Assembly: GCA_947000775.1 (NCBI GenBank)
Contig: CAMQGK010000567.1
Span: 23,280,001-23,344,000, forward strand
DNA length: 64,000 bases
Origin: Pterois miles
Taxonomy: Eukaryota; Chordata; Actinopteri; Perciformes; Scorpaenidae
Direction of reading: 5' to 3'
Positions within the stretch are counted from its first letter, which is position 1. Each line of letters begins with the position of its first letter. This document shows positions 44,001 to 58,100 of this stretch, in pieces. A program made the position numbers and the translations under genes. Under the pieces are notes generated by a model. That model was not told the DNA's origin. It searched no databases and was given only the letters and a program-made list of their open reading frames with translations.

Positions 44001-45789
44001 ATGAAAGAGAGATAGCCTAGCTTGCTAATCTTCCATACACACATGAGTTTTTGTTCATGTCATTTCAATACCTGCTGAGTCATAGGTAGCTCCCACAGTG
44101 TTGTGTTTGTGCCACACAAGTGACCACTTAAACAGGTAGTCCTGTAACACACACTGCATATATTCTTCCTTCACCAAATAAATACACATGACAAAACAAA
44201 CACAGAGCATATATGAAGCTTACTGATTTCTAAGCAAATTAACTTTTGAATATTAGTTTGACTTGACTACAGTTCCCACTTATTTTGCCTTTTTTTAAAC
44301 TTTTTTTGTGCAGCTACAGTCCACCATGAGTGGCCTACCTTGACCACTGGTGACCTTTTAACCCCCAGCTTCCCTGGGAATGGCATTCATTCCTGTCCTC
44401 TCACTCACAGAGCACCAGTCACCAGGCCAGGGCAAACCACCACAAGGCCCTCTTTGACTACGCCTAATGAGAAGACTATGGTACGGTATTGCAACCAAAG
44501 TGGAGAGGTTTGCCTTCTTTACTCCGCTCCTTATCAGCCCGTGAATCGAAAATTATTCAATTATCTGCATCTCCTCTTCCAGAGGATTATGTCCTCTCCC
44601 GGTAGTGCGCACTATTCTACTAACGTGGTTAAATACAGTTAAATTATATAATCACAGAGGCTGCAATTAGTGCAGTGTGCTTGTTGATAAAGGGGCCAGT
44701 ATGTGTGTTGGCAGAGCTCGCTCTCCTCCGACATCCAAATTCCTGTAATTAAATGTAAGGGTCTGTGTTTTGGTTTATTGGATTTGTTTTGACTGATTGG
44801 CCCTGGCATTGACTGATGGGTGAGACAGAGGTGGTGGTATGTCAGCGGAGACGGAGAGGGGTCTGGCATAATGTGTGTGCATGCTATCCTGTTGTTGCCC
44901 ATAAGAAACCATCCTGGAAGTCAAAGGTTAATAAACTCATAAAGCCTCACTTCACCTTGAGTGACTGCATTTTCAAAACACAACAAACACTGAAGGTGAC
45001 TTTTTAAATCAGTGCTGCTCATGTGCAAATCCAGGATTACTCTGCTGTGTGTGTCTGCAGTAGCGTTGGCTGTGTTTATTTGGTCGGGGTGTCAGACAGA
45101 TTAGCTGGTGTGTTACAGGTGCTATAAAAGTTGTTGCTTTGGACACGGCTCATGAAGAGTGTAATGACTCTGGGGCTCATGTTAATCTCACTCCTCCTGG
45201 CTCCGTCTCTGGGTGCTGGCCTGTTTTAGCTGCCGGGCCGAGCTCGGAGCTAACAGGCGAACGGAGCGTTCCAGCATTTACGCCTACTGGCCGAGGCCGG
45301 GACGCAGGCCAGGGAAGGATGGAGAAAAGAAAGAAAGGGCGGAACGTGCTTGTGACCACAAAGGGGCTGATTTCTCATTAAACACTTTATCTGCTCTCCT
45401 GCCATTTATGTAGAGCAGAAGAGAGGAAATATTTTGTGCAGAGCAAAGATGAGCCCATGAACATGCAGATTGAAGAAGAAAAAGAGTGATGGTCTCAGTC
45501 CCTCAGTGAGATCCCCTCAGTGTGTTGTGGAGTCCTTGCTGTTTGTTTTATTGGCCTTCGGGGGGAAATGAACAGAACATTTGTGCTGGACAGAGGGAAC
45601 CACATGGTCTGCAGTTTATTTATGGACGATCCTCAACTCTTTGAAAGAGTCCCACATCGCTTTCTCTTACTGTCACACCAGCTCGCTGGTGCATTTGTCT
45701 TTGCCCCAACCTGTCACTTCTCCTCACTATTAGGATCAGTCTGTGATGCTGCTGTCTGTTACCAATCTCCAGCACATCCTTCATGCCTC
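44001..45789. other. non-coding, one enhancer-like block
   Basis: About 44440-44760 is repeat-poor with AAATTATTCAATTATC-type cores. A GC-rich part at 45200-45320 is unassigned. No gene. Confidence 0.4.
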
Positions 45790-46506
45790 TTAGGCCCTAT
45801 CTACATCTATACAGATATTTTTAAAAATGGGTATTCTCCCCTCTGTTTAAAAAAAAAATGAAAATATCACCACCCATACTTAAAACGCAAGAACGACTCC
45901 AAACGTAATATTTACATGTCACGTTACTAATGTTACCACTCTTCTCACTCCCTTTCGTTTGGTTTCAATGCAGTCCATCTGATAACAGTTATTGTTGGTG
46001 GTGGGCTCGGAAGAAAGGGAGATCATTCAGGTTTATGTCCATAGCTCTCCAAACCTTCAAGTCTTTGATCACCCAAAATCACATTCAGTCACCATTTGGC
46101 CTTGACATGTTTAATGTGTTCCCTGCTTTGGCCTGCTGTGACTGGAACATAGTTCAAAATGTAAAGTAGTAATTAGTCCGAGCAGTGCTAACAAAACATA
46201 AAAAATCTGGTCGTCTGCAATCTTGTCACGTAAATTTCCCCACTGTGGGACCAATAAAGGATTATCTTATCTATGTTATTGTTTCTTTGTGAAATGAGAG
46301 GATGTCATCATTTCCTAAACGCTCCATTTTACATGTCCACACCAATATAAAATAACTGAAGTTTTTAAAAATTGTCACTTTAGAAGGCGTTTTCAAAAAT
46401 ATCGATTTTTGTGAGCAAAACTTTGTTTGTGGGTGGATGAGAGGCCACAACACAGAGCAAAATATCAATTTTTAAAAATATCAGTACATGTATAGACACA
46501 GCCTTA
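45790..46506. mobile_element. hAT-like non-autonomous element (717 bp) with a nested tail fragment
   Basis: The left end TTAGGCCCTATCTACATCTA followed by GATATTTTTAAAAAT is inverted at the right end (ATTTTTAAAAATATC..TATAGACACAGCCTTA). No transposase and no clear target-site duplication. Confidence 0.65.
46226..46268 (+). mobile_element. SINE/LINE 3' tail fragment nested in the 45.8-kb element
   Basis: AAATTTCCCCACTGTGGGAC then CAATAAAGGATTATCTTATC matches the tail of the SINE at 38221-38510. Only the tail is recognisable. Confidence 0.7.
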
Positions 46507-49500
46507 GCTCCTCATTCCTATTTCAGCGATCTTAATAAACATGATGGGAAATTTGTGAAAACCTGTACTTAGTCTGGAGAACTGCCAAGCTGTCAGACAT
46601 GGTTTTCCTATGAGGTAGTGCGTCAGCCCAGCCAGCAGACGGACTGAAAACTCAGGTGTAGTTTAGACCCGCGGTGTTTACGAGGCTCTACGCTGGTGTA
46701 ATCCAAGTAATTGTTTATTACAGGCCTCAACTTATGTTATAAGTAATTACTTTCGGGTGCCCTAGCCCTGTAAAAATCAGTTTTTGTTTCCTGTCTGGGT
46801 ACCTATAACACCGCAATCTAAACTCCTCCTTCCAAAATGTATGTTTTACTACACATTGTGAATGATATTACATATAATTATGTTTTTTTCTGTGAGCAGC
46901 GCAGTTGTAAAATACATGCATGTGCCATTAAGGATCATTAGAGTTTTGATGGAGCAGAGCTATTCCTCAGTGACACACCATTGCCTGCGCCCATAAAAAC
47001 TCTGTGCCGAGCTGGTGGGGGAGGATTTTAAGTGTGGCATGGTGCTCTAATAGCCACTTCCTTAATCAGACAGCTGGACAAATTGTAATCATTAGCACTG
47101 TTAGTGAGCAACGTGCATGACATGGGTCTGGAAACTCGTTGGAGTGAGTTAGCTGGAGTTGGGGAGTGAGTGGAGGAGGAGGAGGAGGAGGAGGGAAGGA
47201 GGAGGTGGGTTCTGTCGCACACTCACCTGGATCTGTTTGCAATCAGGCGCTTCAATTAGGGCCTAACTGAGTGCTGCACCAGCTTTTGCACCAGCAAAGG
47301 CCTTGCGTCATCTCCAACCACACATGGATGCAAGCCCTCCCTAACCCACACAAACTGTGATTGCATTTACAGCGATCACACGTGCGCACGCGTGCACAGC
47401 AGGGCGCAGCTCACACTCTGATTCACTCCGTAGCTTTGTTGTCCTGTTCTGTGCCACGTGAAGCTCTTCGCTGGCTGTGACAAAAGGCGGTGAGCTGTCG
47501 AAGCGGTGATACCTGCGAATCCTGTTTGGCGTCGTTCCGTTTTGTCACTCTGCCACTTTTACTGCAGTGCATCATTCTTGAAATGTCGGGCCAGTTTGTC
47601 ATCCGTTGCTGTTGAATGTTCATAACGTAACAAACAAATAGAAAACATGAAATGAGATCGTCTTCCTGCCTTTTATTGTAAATGAGGAACCAAAAAATCT
47701 AAATGAAGCTGAGCTACACTCTACCAAATATGCTGTAGAGACAACTACAAATACTGTACGCAAGAGACACATGTGCACGTCCACACAGCTGCACATGCTC
47801 GAGCAAAGCTAGCATCTGTCCCAGAAACATCCGTCAGTGCCTCCACATCTGTGCGCTCCAGCTCAGGCCTTTTGCCCCCCACACCCAGCACACGTTCCCC
47901 TCAACTGGGCTTGGCCTCGTGCCACCCTCCCTTTAGTCCTCCAGCTGAGTGATACATGTGCTAACCTCAGACAGCCATACAGTCCTGTTGCCTATTTAAA
48001 GTAATTCCAAAGTGGGAAATGTGATACGGCGGGTTTTATTTGAAATGTTTTTGATTGAGAGGGAGATGTGGCGACGGCCCTAACAGCACTTCTAATGGCC
48101 CTAATGTGGAATGTGTTGTCACGGTGACACATGTTCAAAGCGGGTTTTTTTTTTTTTTTTCTCGCATGCTCACTGAAGCAGCAAATGCCGCCCAGCAAAC
48201 TGTGCCTCATCTGTCGCTGACGTGACTTTTCTTTGGAACTTCATCACGGACGGGCATCAGTTTCGGGACATCATTGATGCCGGCAGATGGAAGCATCACA
48301 CAAAGACGGTGACTGACACAACATATGCCATGTGCAAAGTGCTTTAACAGCAGTTTGGCTTGATGTTAGCCTCCATTTTTGTTTTTAAGATGTTGTTGCA
48401 GAGTTCAAATCCTGTGATGATGTTGTTGTCTTGGCGTCTTCAGTGACGGCATCACCCCTCCCCCCATCTTCACCCCTAACTTACCCCTGCCCTGAGGTCA
48501 TTAGTCATAAGCATGGAGGGAGGGAGGGGATTGTGAACAGTGCAGAATGGATCCTATTGTTAGCCCTGTAGGCCAGAGGGTGCTGTCTCACCCGGGGAAG
48601 TATCGCCATTTGGACCATGCTTGCAGCCAAGTGTGTTTTCCTGGGTGTCCATGTGCGGTGCAAGTCTCTTTCTGCGACATGTGCGTGTTAATGTGTGTCC
48701 GCGCAGACGTATCACCACGGCAACTGCTCTTTTTGGTTTTTCCATCTAAGCATGTGATGTGACGCAGCCTGACACCACCGCATGAGCATGTGAAACTTGT
48801 CACAAGCTAATTTGTAAACTTGTTGTCCTCCATCACATATTTTATTCTCACTGTTGCCTCTAAAGGTATCTCCATATGTTGGCCTCTCCGTGTATTTGCT
48901 GCATACGTGTGTGGGTTGGGTGCGTACACCGGAGACGGCTTGTCCTAATTTATGTTTATGTACTTGCGGTCGAAATTAATACAGATTACCATAATCATAT
49001 CTGGCTGTGACATGACATTGATTTCCAGCCAGCTCTCTCTCATACATCTCTGATTTCCTTTTAAATGTGGCCCAGATTGTTATCCAGCGAGTGAGTACAC
49101 CTTGTTTCAGGAGACCTGCATGGGCCTGGGGAGGAAAATCAGCCTTTAATAACTGTGTAAGGGAAAAGACTCACCCTGCCAAAATGGCAGCCGCCCTGTA
49201 TACTGTTCAGCTGGCAAAGCAACAGCCAGAGAAGGAGGGAATGGGATTGGGATCCAAGCAAAAGTAAGAGTGATTTTCTCCCAGACCTCCTGTTGCAGAG
49301 AGACAGCATGTAAGAACGTGAGGAGAGGAGTGTGAAGAGGCTTAGCCGAACCGTCACATTCTTTCTCATCATTATCCTCTGATGCATTGTGCTTCGTAAT
49401 AAAAATTTGATCTCATATTGGAACAAAACCATCCGTACAGTTTGAATCCTCTTACTCAACCTCAACAGCATGTAAGTGACACGTTTTGGTTTACCAACCC

Positions 49501-51125
49501 TTCGACCCCGGCCTGCGAGCGGTCACATTAACGCCGTGACCTGGACATATCTCTCTGTAATGCCTGGCCTTTTTCCTCGCTGTGCTTTACAGGGTGTTTG
49601 CAGTTAGCATGGTTTCGTTGTAAGCTGAGTCTTGAGTCTGAGCAGAGTCAGAGCTTGGAAGGGAGGAGGCTCCCAGCATGTTGGAAACCACAGCACCACC
49701 GGCGCCAACTCAATGAGACGTGAGTTATAGCTCCGGCTTCCCCGAAATCAAATAAATAATCCCTCCCGCATTTATTTACTTAAGCTCTCATTATGATTTG
49801 CAGCCTCTCAATTATTCTATCGTGTTAGAAGGACTCGCTCTCTTGTCACACTTTGCTTTCCCTGGACGCACACACACACGGCACTGCTGATTTTCACTCA
49901 CACCTGTCACCTGCTTTTCCATTTATATTTGTCTGGATTTTTAATCATTAAGTAATTGCAGCAGTGTAAAATCATTGTCAGAACATTTACGCAGCAGCAA
50001 GGTCCGCCATTCCTGCTCGCCGGCACCGACAGAAGCAAAAAACATTCAACCAGGCTACCTATAACACACACACACACACACACACACTTGAAATGAGTCC
50101 TTGGTAGCAACAGTGTTACAGCTATCACAGCCTCTTGGCCATGTGTTGAGTGCAATAATGGTAACGGCAGCGACAGGCTCAGCCCATGCTCTCAATTAGG
50201 GTCCCCGAGTGCTAGGTGTGGAAAGGTGTCTGGCAAAGCGCCTGACCGCAGCACTCAAAGAGCACTTTGTCTGTGCACCTCACACCCACCGTACCTGCTC
50301 ATGTTGTGGAAACAGCCCAGCGTTGTCACACAGTTGATTTAATAAAATTGGATCCCCAAAATGAGACTTCTAGTGTTTCAGGGGCGCAATACCCTGTAAT
50401 GGAAATACATACACTCCACTCCCCCGCCCCCGCCCGCCCTTTGGTTTTACAGGCATCCTTCCAGAGTCAGAATGAGCGTAGGAGACCCGGGGTAAACGGA
50501 TACTTCCCCACTGTGAGCCCAGTAGTCTGGGTATACGGCAAGAGTAGCCCCTATGTCCATCACGAGCTCATATCTTTAGCCACAAGCCTGGCTGTTGCTG
50601 CAGCTTACAGACTTTTTAAATGATGATTGCAAAAGCAGAGAAAGTCAGAAAAGGAAAATAAAGGTAGTGCCGGTGTGCTGCTGTGGTTTTGTAAGTTGGT
50701 TTTGGGATCTGTAGGGAGCCTGTTTAGTCTCCTGTAGCTCAGGCTGGTGCATGACGTTTCAGGACACGTGTTTACAGCAGTGACATTTAATATTCGCCTC
50801 AATAACAGACTGGACTTTCTGGATGTATGTGGATGCAAGGGAGTATAACAAGGTAGCTGAGATCAACTAGTGTTGGTTGGGAATAAAGAGGGATGATCAA
50901 ATGCTGAAAAGAGTTGGCAGTATTGGAGGGCTGAGCTTGGAATGAAGGTGGTAGCAGAGCCCACACTGAGCTGATGACATGGATGACGTATTCTTAAAGG
51001 CCCAAAAGCATGAAAGGAAGTTAGAAAAGGCAGCTCTAGTCTCTGCAGCCACAGAGCATCTTCATTTACCGCTTCGTCCCCTTTGAGCTGCTTCTGGTTT
51101 GTGCGTGCTTTTCTTGCCCATAGAT
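46507..51125. other. non-coding with enhancer-like blocks
   Basis: Repeat-poor blocks: 47010-47110, 48940-49060, 49720-49840. A GGA tract lies at 47172-47193 and a poly-T at 48147-48160. No gene supported. Confidence 0.4.
50064..50087 (+). repeat. CA microsatellite, 12 units
   Basis: Uninterrupted AC/CA run. Confidence 0.95.
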
Positions 51126-51562
51126 TACGGCTGTCAAAGTTAACGCGATAACACGTTAACACAAATTTGTTTTAACACCACTAATTTTTTTAACACATTA
51201 ACGCAACTTGAAATTTTTAGGTCGTAGCAGCCTCAGTTTTAAAGCTATATTAAAAAATACTGGTATCATATGAATCTAGAAAACCTGAGTAATCCATTGG
51301 TACCGTTCATGTCATGGTTACCAGGAAGGAGGCTAAATAACACACCAAGATTTCTCTTGGCGAGGAATAACTGTCATGGCCATTTTCAAAGGGGTCCTTT
51401 GACCTCTGACCTCTAGATATATGAATGTAAATTGGTTCTATTGGTACCCATGAGTCTCCCTTTTACAGACATGCCCACTTTACTATCACATGCAGTTTAG
51501 GGAAAGTCATAGTCTTGGCAGCACACCACGCCATGTTATGATTTGAGCAAATTTTTTTATGT
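51126..51562 (+). mobile_element. hAT-like element, copy 3 (3' truncated)
   Basis: Begins TACGGCTGTCAAAGTTAACG, the same end as copy 1, and follows it through GACCTCTGACCTCTAGATAT, ACAGACATGCCCACTTTA and TTATGATTTGAGCA, then breaks off before the right end. Confidence 0.75.
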
Positions 51563-52635
51563 CCACTTGTTATGATACAGCCTGAATCCAGACCTCTGAA
51601 TTTCTGCCTACGCCTCCGATTATTTCAGCAGCATGACGATTCAGTCAGGTGATTCATTATTACCACCCTACATTGTGGATATCATGTAGGATGGAGCTGC
51701 TCTGCAGATCTGCATGCAGTCTCTGGACATGTGACCACACACACATGACAGATTTCCTGTTGCATGTTCAGATGATATAGCAACGGATGATAATTCATAT
51801 GTGTATTCCACACTGTTATATTTATTCTGTCTATCTTGGAACAATATTTATAGTTTTGGCCTGCAACTCACGGCACTTTATGTCTATATACACTATATTG
51901 CCATAAATTTAATGCACAATTTTACTGTATGTGCTTCTTTAATTGCACACAAAGTATCTCCTTTATATTCTGCACATACTAATGATATTTTCATGATGGA
52001 CCACTCTTTTTGAACTCAGTTTTGCGATTTGAATATATTATTAGGACCGTTAAGGCTCATTTTAACATTAGTAGTGCATTAACACTAATAATAATTTCAG
52101 TATAGGGATGCAAAGATATAAAAGCAGTCATGGGTTGGGTGTAGGATAATGGGCAGTGGGTAAACAGGTTAACACCCCAGTGTCGCATGTATTCGGCCTA
52201 CCAGTGTGTGTTGACACATAGATATTACCAGGGGACTCCAAGCACAGGGTGGGGTGTTAAGAAGTGTATGTGTGTGCCTATGTGTGTGGTGTGGTGGCTT
52301 TCCAGGCCTTTTTTAAGAGCATACATTGTGGTTAGCAACTTAGGTGTGACAGAGGCCCCTCATTAATGTAAGGAAAATGACCTTTAACTGCTGGCAATGC
52401 TTGTACTGATAACTACAGGTGATTTAGGAGAAATTACATTGCATTTTTCTTTTTACATGCTCAAAACAAGATTGTTTATAGAGCAGTTAAATGCAAATTG
52501 ATTCAGATGATATTCACAGACTTGTAACCTGGGCCGCCAGATGGTTTGTTGCGCAGAAGCATCTGAGAAGTTGTCACTGGAAACTATTTGGAAAAGGACG
52601 AGCACTTTCAAAAACATACATAGCAGGTGATTAGA
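51563..52635. other. non-coding, nothing recognised
   Basis: AT-rich. No gene or structured repeat seen. Confidence 0.4.
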
Positions 52636-55590
52636 TGAACCACCTGTCAATCAAACTCATACCAAAACCAACGGGAGAAGAGCGAGTTCATCTTTTCTAT
52701 CGAGAATCAGTGTGGTTGTTTGGTCTTCTTTCAGTGAACATATCCTCTCCAGATATAACTGATGCTACTGCAGCATCTATACTAGCATCTTCAGGCTATT
52801 GCCTCCCTGCATCTCATACACCTAAGCCACGCCTGTAGCTGCCAATAGCAGGATGCTGATTGGTCCGTACTGTGGCTTGCCAGATACAAACGCGTCATTT
52901 GAAGTCTGAAAAGATGGATTATCCTGCGATACGTGATCTTGTGACATCGCAATAAACCAGCTGCCGTGCAAGGTAAGAGACTTTTACCACAGGAGCGGTT
53001 GAAAAGGCCATTTACGCAAACATGATTGCAATGCGGTTGCAAGTTTCAGGCATACTTGTTCCACAAATAGTTTTAGCTCCCAGCACAATTTGCTATATTT
53101 AAAATGCCTTCCAGTACACTGTGTGTGTGCACATGTTCGTACATCACACCGCTATCTCCTGCCTCTGTTCCAAAATGATTTAGACAGGTTCGTGAGGTTA
53201 AATCTCGCGGCCTACGACATGGAGGTTTACTTCCATAATTACACTCCGCAGGGTTATTCGTGTACTTTATGAGTCTGAACTTGTGACCTTGGATGCATCG
53301 TGGAACAATTTATGATTTCTTTTTTTCTTCCCTCTCGTACACGATAAACATCTGCGAACCTCCCCGGAGCCGACTACGATGACAACTCACAGTGAAGCAG
53401 CTTCAAAAAATGAAACGGCAGAAATCTCCCCTTTCCTCTCTACCTCCCTCACCCCTTCCCTGTCCTCTTATCCCTCTCTTCTTCTTCTTCACTCCCATAT
53501 GTTTCTGTAGTCCTTGGAGGTGGTGGGGGGAGACGAAGAGTGTTGGGGGGGAGATAGATCCTGCTGCACATCTGAGGTTTATTTGGCCTTCCCCCTGGGG
53601 AGTGCGGTGAAGCTCTGCATCTCAAGGAAATTGCCAGCACTCTGGTCGGCTTGGCACACACTCAAACACACTCTCACACAAACACTTGCACACGTACACA
53701 CGCACACACATTCTCCTCAGCTGGCTTAAGTCCCCCCTTCTCCCCGTCACAGTGGCAAAGTTTTTCCACTTTTCTAGCCCTCAGTGCCACAATCCTTTGG
53801 TGCGTCTAGTGCATCATTTTAATGTATAGTCTTTGTCTCAACAATGCACCTCCCCACTCTGGAAACCCCCTTGATGCTTCCCAAGGCATGTTTGAATGAT
53901 AATTTTGTTACCAAGCAGGCCTTAACTCGTTGAGAAAGAAAACCATCTTCCAGGAGTCAATGCTAGAAATGCTCTGTCAACTTAAAGCTTTCAAGAAGAA
54001 GGTGGCCATTTGTAAAGCAAAGTCTGCTTGAGATTGGAATCTCAGTAAAAAGAGCAGATGGATGCCACCAAAATGCCAAGCTGTTTATACTCTAACATAC
54101 AAATACTGTACAGCCACATACACACACATGCAGAAGAACTGCTTTGTCTTTGTTTAAATGAGCAGCATTTTTCCCTTTTTGTCAGATGGACATGTTAGAT
54201 CGTTGCCAGTCTTTGTACCTCACCCCCAGACTCATTTGTCTACTTCAAACTCCCAGCTGGTGAAGGGAGGACACAGAATGATGCCACCTCACCCCTCAGG
54301 CCTCGACTCCCTCCTGCTTCCGCATCCATCCCCTCCCTCTCCTCTGCGTCTACTCCCCACCTGGCTGCCATTGAGGTTAACAACGCAGGAGCAGATCGCA
54401 GACAGGTGGCTCTTCTTGCGACCCGGACGTAGTTATCCCCTGATCCTCTGCGACCCCTGACAGGAAGCGGATCGCCGGCCAAGTGACCTCCCCTGGTGGC
54501 CCTTCCTGTCCCCGTGTTGCCTCGCAGGAGGAAGGAAGGATGCGGTCTGCTGTCCTCAGGCACCGCTCACTCGCTCTCCCCTCCTCAGCCTCAGACTAGA
54601 GAAACCGGATTATTGATTCCAGGCTCTCCTCATGCTCACTTTTTTTTTGTCTCCTCATTTTTGCCTCTTCCATTTCCCATCTTCTTCTCAGCACCCACTT
54701 TATCCCATTTTGACATCAGTTCTTTCTTCTTCGTTGTCGCCTTTGTGCCCCTATGTGACATTGCAGACACTGGCAAACCGCAGCATCCCCCAATTACCCT
54801 CATGGGGCTAACCAGACCCTCGATTTATAACCCTCATTTTATTTATTTCTGACACCGACTTTTTTTATTTGTGTTACTGTTATTTTATTTGCCATTTTCT
54901 TACATTTTATGGCAGTCATTTCATGTGGCGGAGAAATCTCAAAGTCAGGCTTCTGGGTTTAGTCTGCTCTCAAATGATGTGCATGCACGCTGTGAATTAC
55001 AGGACACCATTTGGTGGTAGTTAGGAGGAGCAAGAAGGGGACTTCCAGGCAGACAGAAAGAGACCTCACTAACAACATCAAACGCAGTTTTTGTTCTGGC
55101 TGTAGTTTAAGAACAGGAACTCAAACCAAACAAGGTGAGAAGGTCATGAGGAATCTTTAGTAACTGCTCAGAAAAAAAGGCTTTACCTCCTGGGCTTTCA
55201 GTGCTTATCCTTGTTTTCTGTCTTGGTAACATGAGCACGCAACATCACAAACATGGTCACCCTCTCCTTTGGATCTAATGATGCAGCCAGAACAGGTGGT
55301 TTATTGGTTCTAGTCAATGTTGCAACCACATGTGATGACGTTATCGTCCACATTTTATTGTTTTTCTCTATTTTTTAAAACGAGTGGGAATCACCGGAGA
55401 CCCTGCAATATGATATTAATAATATAATAAGATTATAAACTTTTTGCAATATTCTGAGTATTGCGATAAGATATATTGTGATTTATTACTTTTTTACAAC
55501 TGCAAATTATGCAGCTTGTGAACATCTGTTTTATCTAATTAGACATGTTCATTCACAGTTTTCATTCTCATTTCTTCGATTTAAGTTTCA
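52636..55590. other. non-coding, no gene recognised
   Basis: About 52840-52990 (AATAGCAGGATGCTGATTGG) may be a dispersed repeat. About 53160-53300 is repeat-poor. CT- and CA-rich DNA at 53430-53720 and 54290-54720 explains many false frames. Confidence 0.4.
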
Positions 55591-55690
55591 ATTTGTTTTT
55601 ATATAGTGTCAAATCATAGCAGAATCTCGAGATGCTTTTCGTATAGAGCAGGTCTAGACTGTATTCTATTATATAACAAGAGATCCCCCA
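55590..55690. repeat. probable dispersed repeat fragment
   Basis: ATATAGTGTCAAATCATAGC followed by AGAGCAGGTCTAGACTGTAT resembles a common teleost repeat (from memory). Confidence 0.35.
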
Positions 55691-55790
55691 TGAGCTTATC
55701 TTGAGGTCAAAGGTCAATGACCCCTTTGAAAATGGCCACGCCACTTTTTCCTTGCGTTCTTCCTGACAAGCAAAAATGACAGGGTCAGAT
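55691..55790 (-). mobile_element. hAT-like family internal fragment
   Basis: GAGGTCAAAGGTCAATGACC, CTTTGAAAATGGCCA and CACTTTTTCCTTGCG match the interior of copy 2 (28299-28860). Both ends are missing. Confidence 0.6.
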
Positions 55791-58100
55791 TAAGAGATTC
55801 ATAGTTTATGTAATAAAAGATCAATACTTGATGTCCGTGTACAATACAGTATTGCTGCTCAAAATATTATGATTTATTTTTCCCTCCACTGATGAAATGC
55901 AGCTTTATAAATGTATTTACAAATAATAAGAATGTAAAATCACATAAGTTTGGTTCGTCATATTACTGTTCTTTTGGAAACATGCTACTCAGATTTATAT
56001 AAGATAAATAAAATAAAATCTGTAAAGTTTAAATCATATATAATGATGTGCACTCCGCAAATTACAGTATTCATTGATACCTTTTATATAACAATTAGTT
56101 ATCATTTATATACTGTAAGATTAAAATCTAAATGAGCGTTGTAGATTGCTTTAAACAACTCAAATGCAGCATTTCTGTAGGAGCTACTCATCATGGAAAA
56201 TCAGCAAATCTAACATGAAATTTGAACATAACGACAAATGATATGTGAGCTCTAAAACAGCAGTTTAACTTCTGTACATTTTGCAAGATAAATCAATTAA
56301 AAGATCCCATTCTTCCCCTTGTGTCTTTACCGGAGTAATCGAACGGTTTCTTCGTATTAAAAGTGAATCCTAATCATTGTTTAGTAAATGGCAATATAAC
56401 ACGTTCCAAAAGACTTTGGACACACAAGAGGACAGCAGGGAGAGAGCGTGAAGTGTGATGTTGTGATCCCACAGGTGTTTCTCTCCTTTCTGTGAGGTGA
56501 GTCTGCAACTGCATTGCCACCTAGTGGGAGAGGAGGTTTACTATCCCCAGCCTGGTGTGGTTTAAATGAATTATTCAGTAAACGCAAGTGGTATGTTCTG
56601 TAGAGGCTCAGGCAGCATGTCTAAAGTAAAGATAGATGACTGCATGTCACCTCTTTGTTCACTGGCTATGTCAGGTCAGACTGTCAGTCTGAGACTGAAG
56701 TTTTCCAGCTGAGCTAATCCGTCCAGTCCTCCTAAAAACATCAGAACCAAAACATCAAGCTAGTGAGTTCACATCTGGAGCTTATGTGGGAGATAGACAT
56801 CAATATGTCAGGCCTTCGGGCTGTAAGAGAGCATCCCATCTCTTAGCAGAGGCCAAAGACACTTAAAACTGTCTCAGTAGGCCACGGAGTGAGAGAGGAA
56901 AAATGCAAGGGGGTAGGGTAAAGGGAGAGAACATGTAAAAGCAAGTGAAAGGCTTGTTTGGCTACATTTTGCTAATTGGTCTCAGTGGTGCAGCTAATGG
57001 TTTTAGGTTTATGTCCAAGCTCCACTGAAAAATAAGTGGGAACCAACGAAGGGCTAGCTGCTGTGTTTTATGCATCATTTTGCAAGCGAAGGAGGAGAAT
57101 TTTAAAGTGCATAAAATTGAAAATGGAGACTGAAATCACCTAATTTAGAGCCACACATCCTGTTACTGCTTCATGTTTTAAACAGATGTTAGGTGAAGTG
57201 GATTTGGAGCTGTTTAATGCATCACCAGCTACTTTAGGTTTTCACACCTCGAAATGTCAGGTTTGAAGATCATGAAAAAGCTTTCTGATAGCTTCCATGT
57301 CTGTCCCTACCTTTCAACACTATCAGGTTATAAGTGGTTCGTCTGCTGACCCTCACCAGTCCGTTTCGTCCATCTTTCATCCACTGAAGCTGAGGCATGT
57401 GGCGACAAAGCTCTGCTGTGGTCAGATGGCATCTGTCCCTTCAATAATCCCGGCATTATCGATTCACATCAAAGCGTTAAAGGCTTGCATAATTGAGTTA
57501 ACGAGTGTGTTTGGGACGTAACCTGATCCTTTATTCCCCCGTGAGGGCCGCGGTCACAGTATGTGACCACAGACGGAGGCGAAGGGAGAGAGAGGGACGG
57601 AGGGAGAGGGCCCTAAAGCCCTGCAACAACTGTGGGTTCACGCTGTGGTGCCTGGCAAGCCGCACAGCGCCCTGGGCCAGTACCAAGCTAATGAAAAAAC
57701 AACAGTGGGGTAATGCTGGTGCGGAGCTGGGACCGTAAGCACCGTGCCCACTGCACAACTGCCCCGGTCAGCACTGGCACTGGCCGCAGAGCCAGTTGTC
57801 ACGGCCTTAATCCTGCCTGCTGAATGACCTCATCACTGCCCGCCTGCCTCCCTGCAGCTGCTGCCACGGCTCGTTACTGCAGCAGCACCGGACTGACCTC
57901 ACCTACACCAAACACACACACTATCACATGCAGAGTAAGCAGATACACTGGTGCACAGCCCAAAACATGCAAACCCTTTAAAGATAAATTCACCCAAATT
58001 GCATTATAGATTAGTCTACTATAGTGGCATTGGGCCATGTAGGAAAAAAAGACTTAAACTTTAACAGGAATGTGTCTTTCCAGTCCTGCTTACAATGGAA
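55791..58100. other. non-coding, nothing recognised
   Basis: 55900-56150 is very AT-rich; 57380-57530 is repeat-poor and enhancer-like; 57550-57620 is GC-rich. No gene supported. Confidence 0.4.

Noticed and set aside
53090..53272. Short plus-strand frame (..RFVRLNLAAYDMEVYFHNY..) as an exon
   Set aside because: Looks protein-like in part but has no recognised family, no clear splice borders, and lies in a possible conserved non-coding block.
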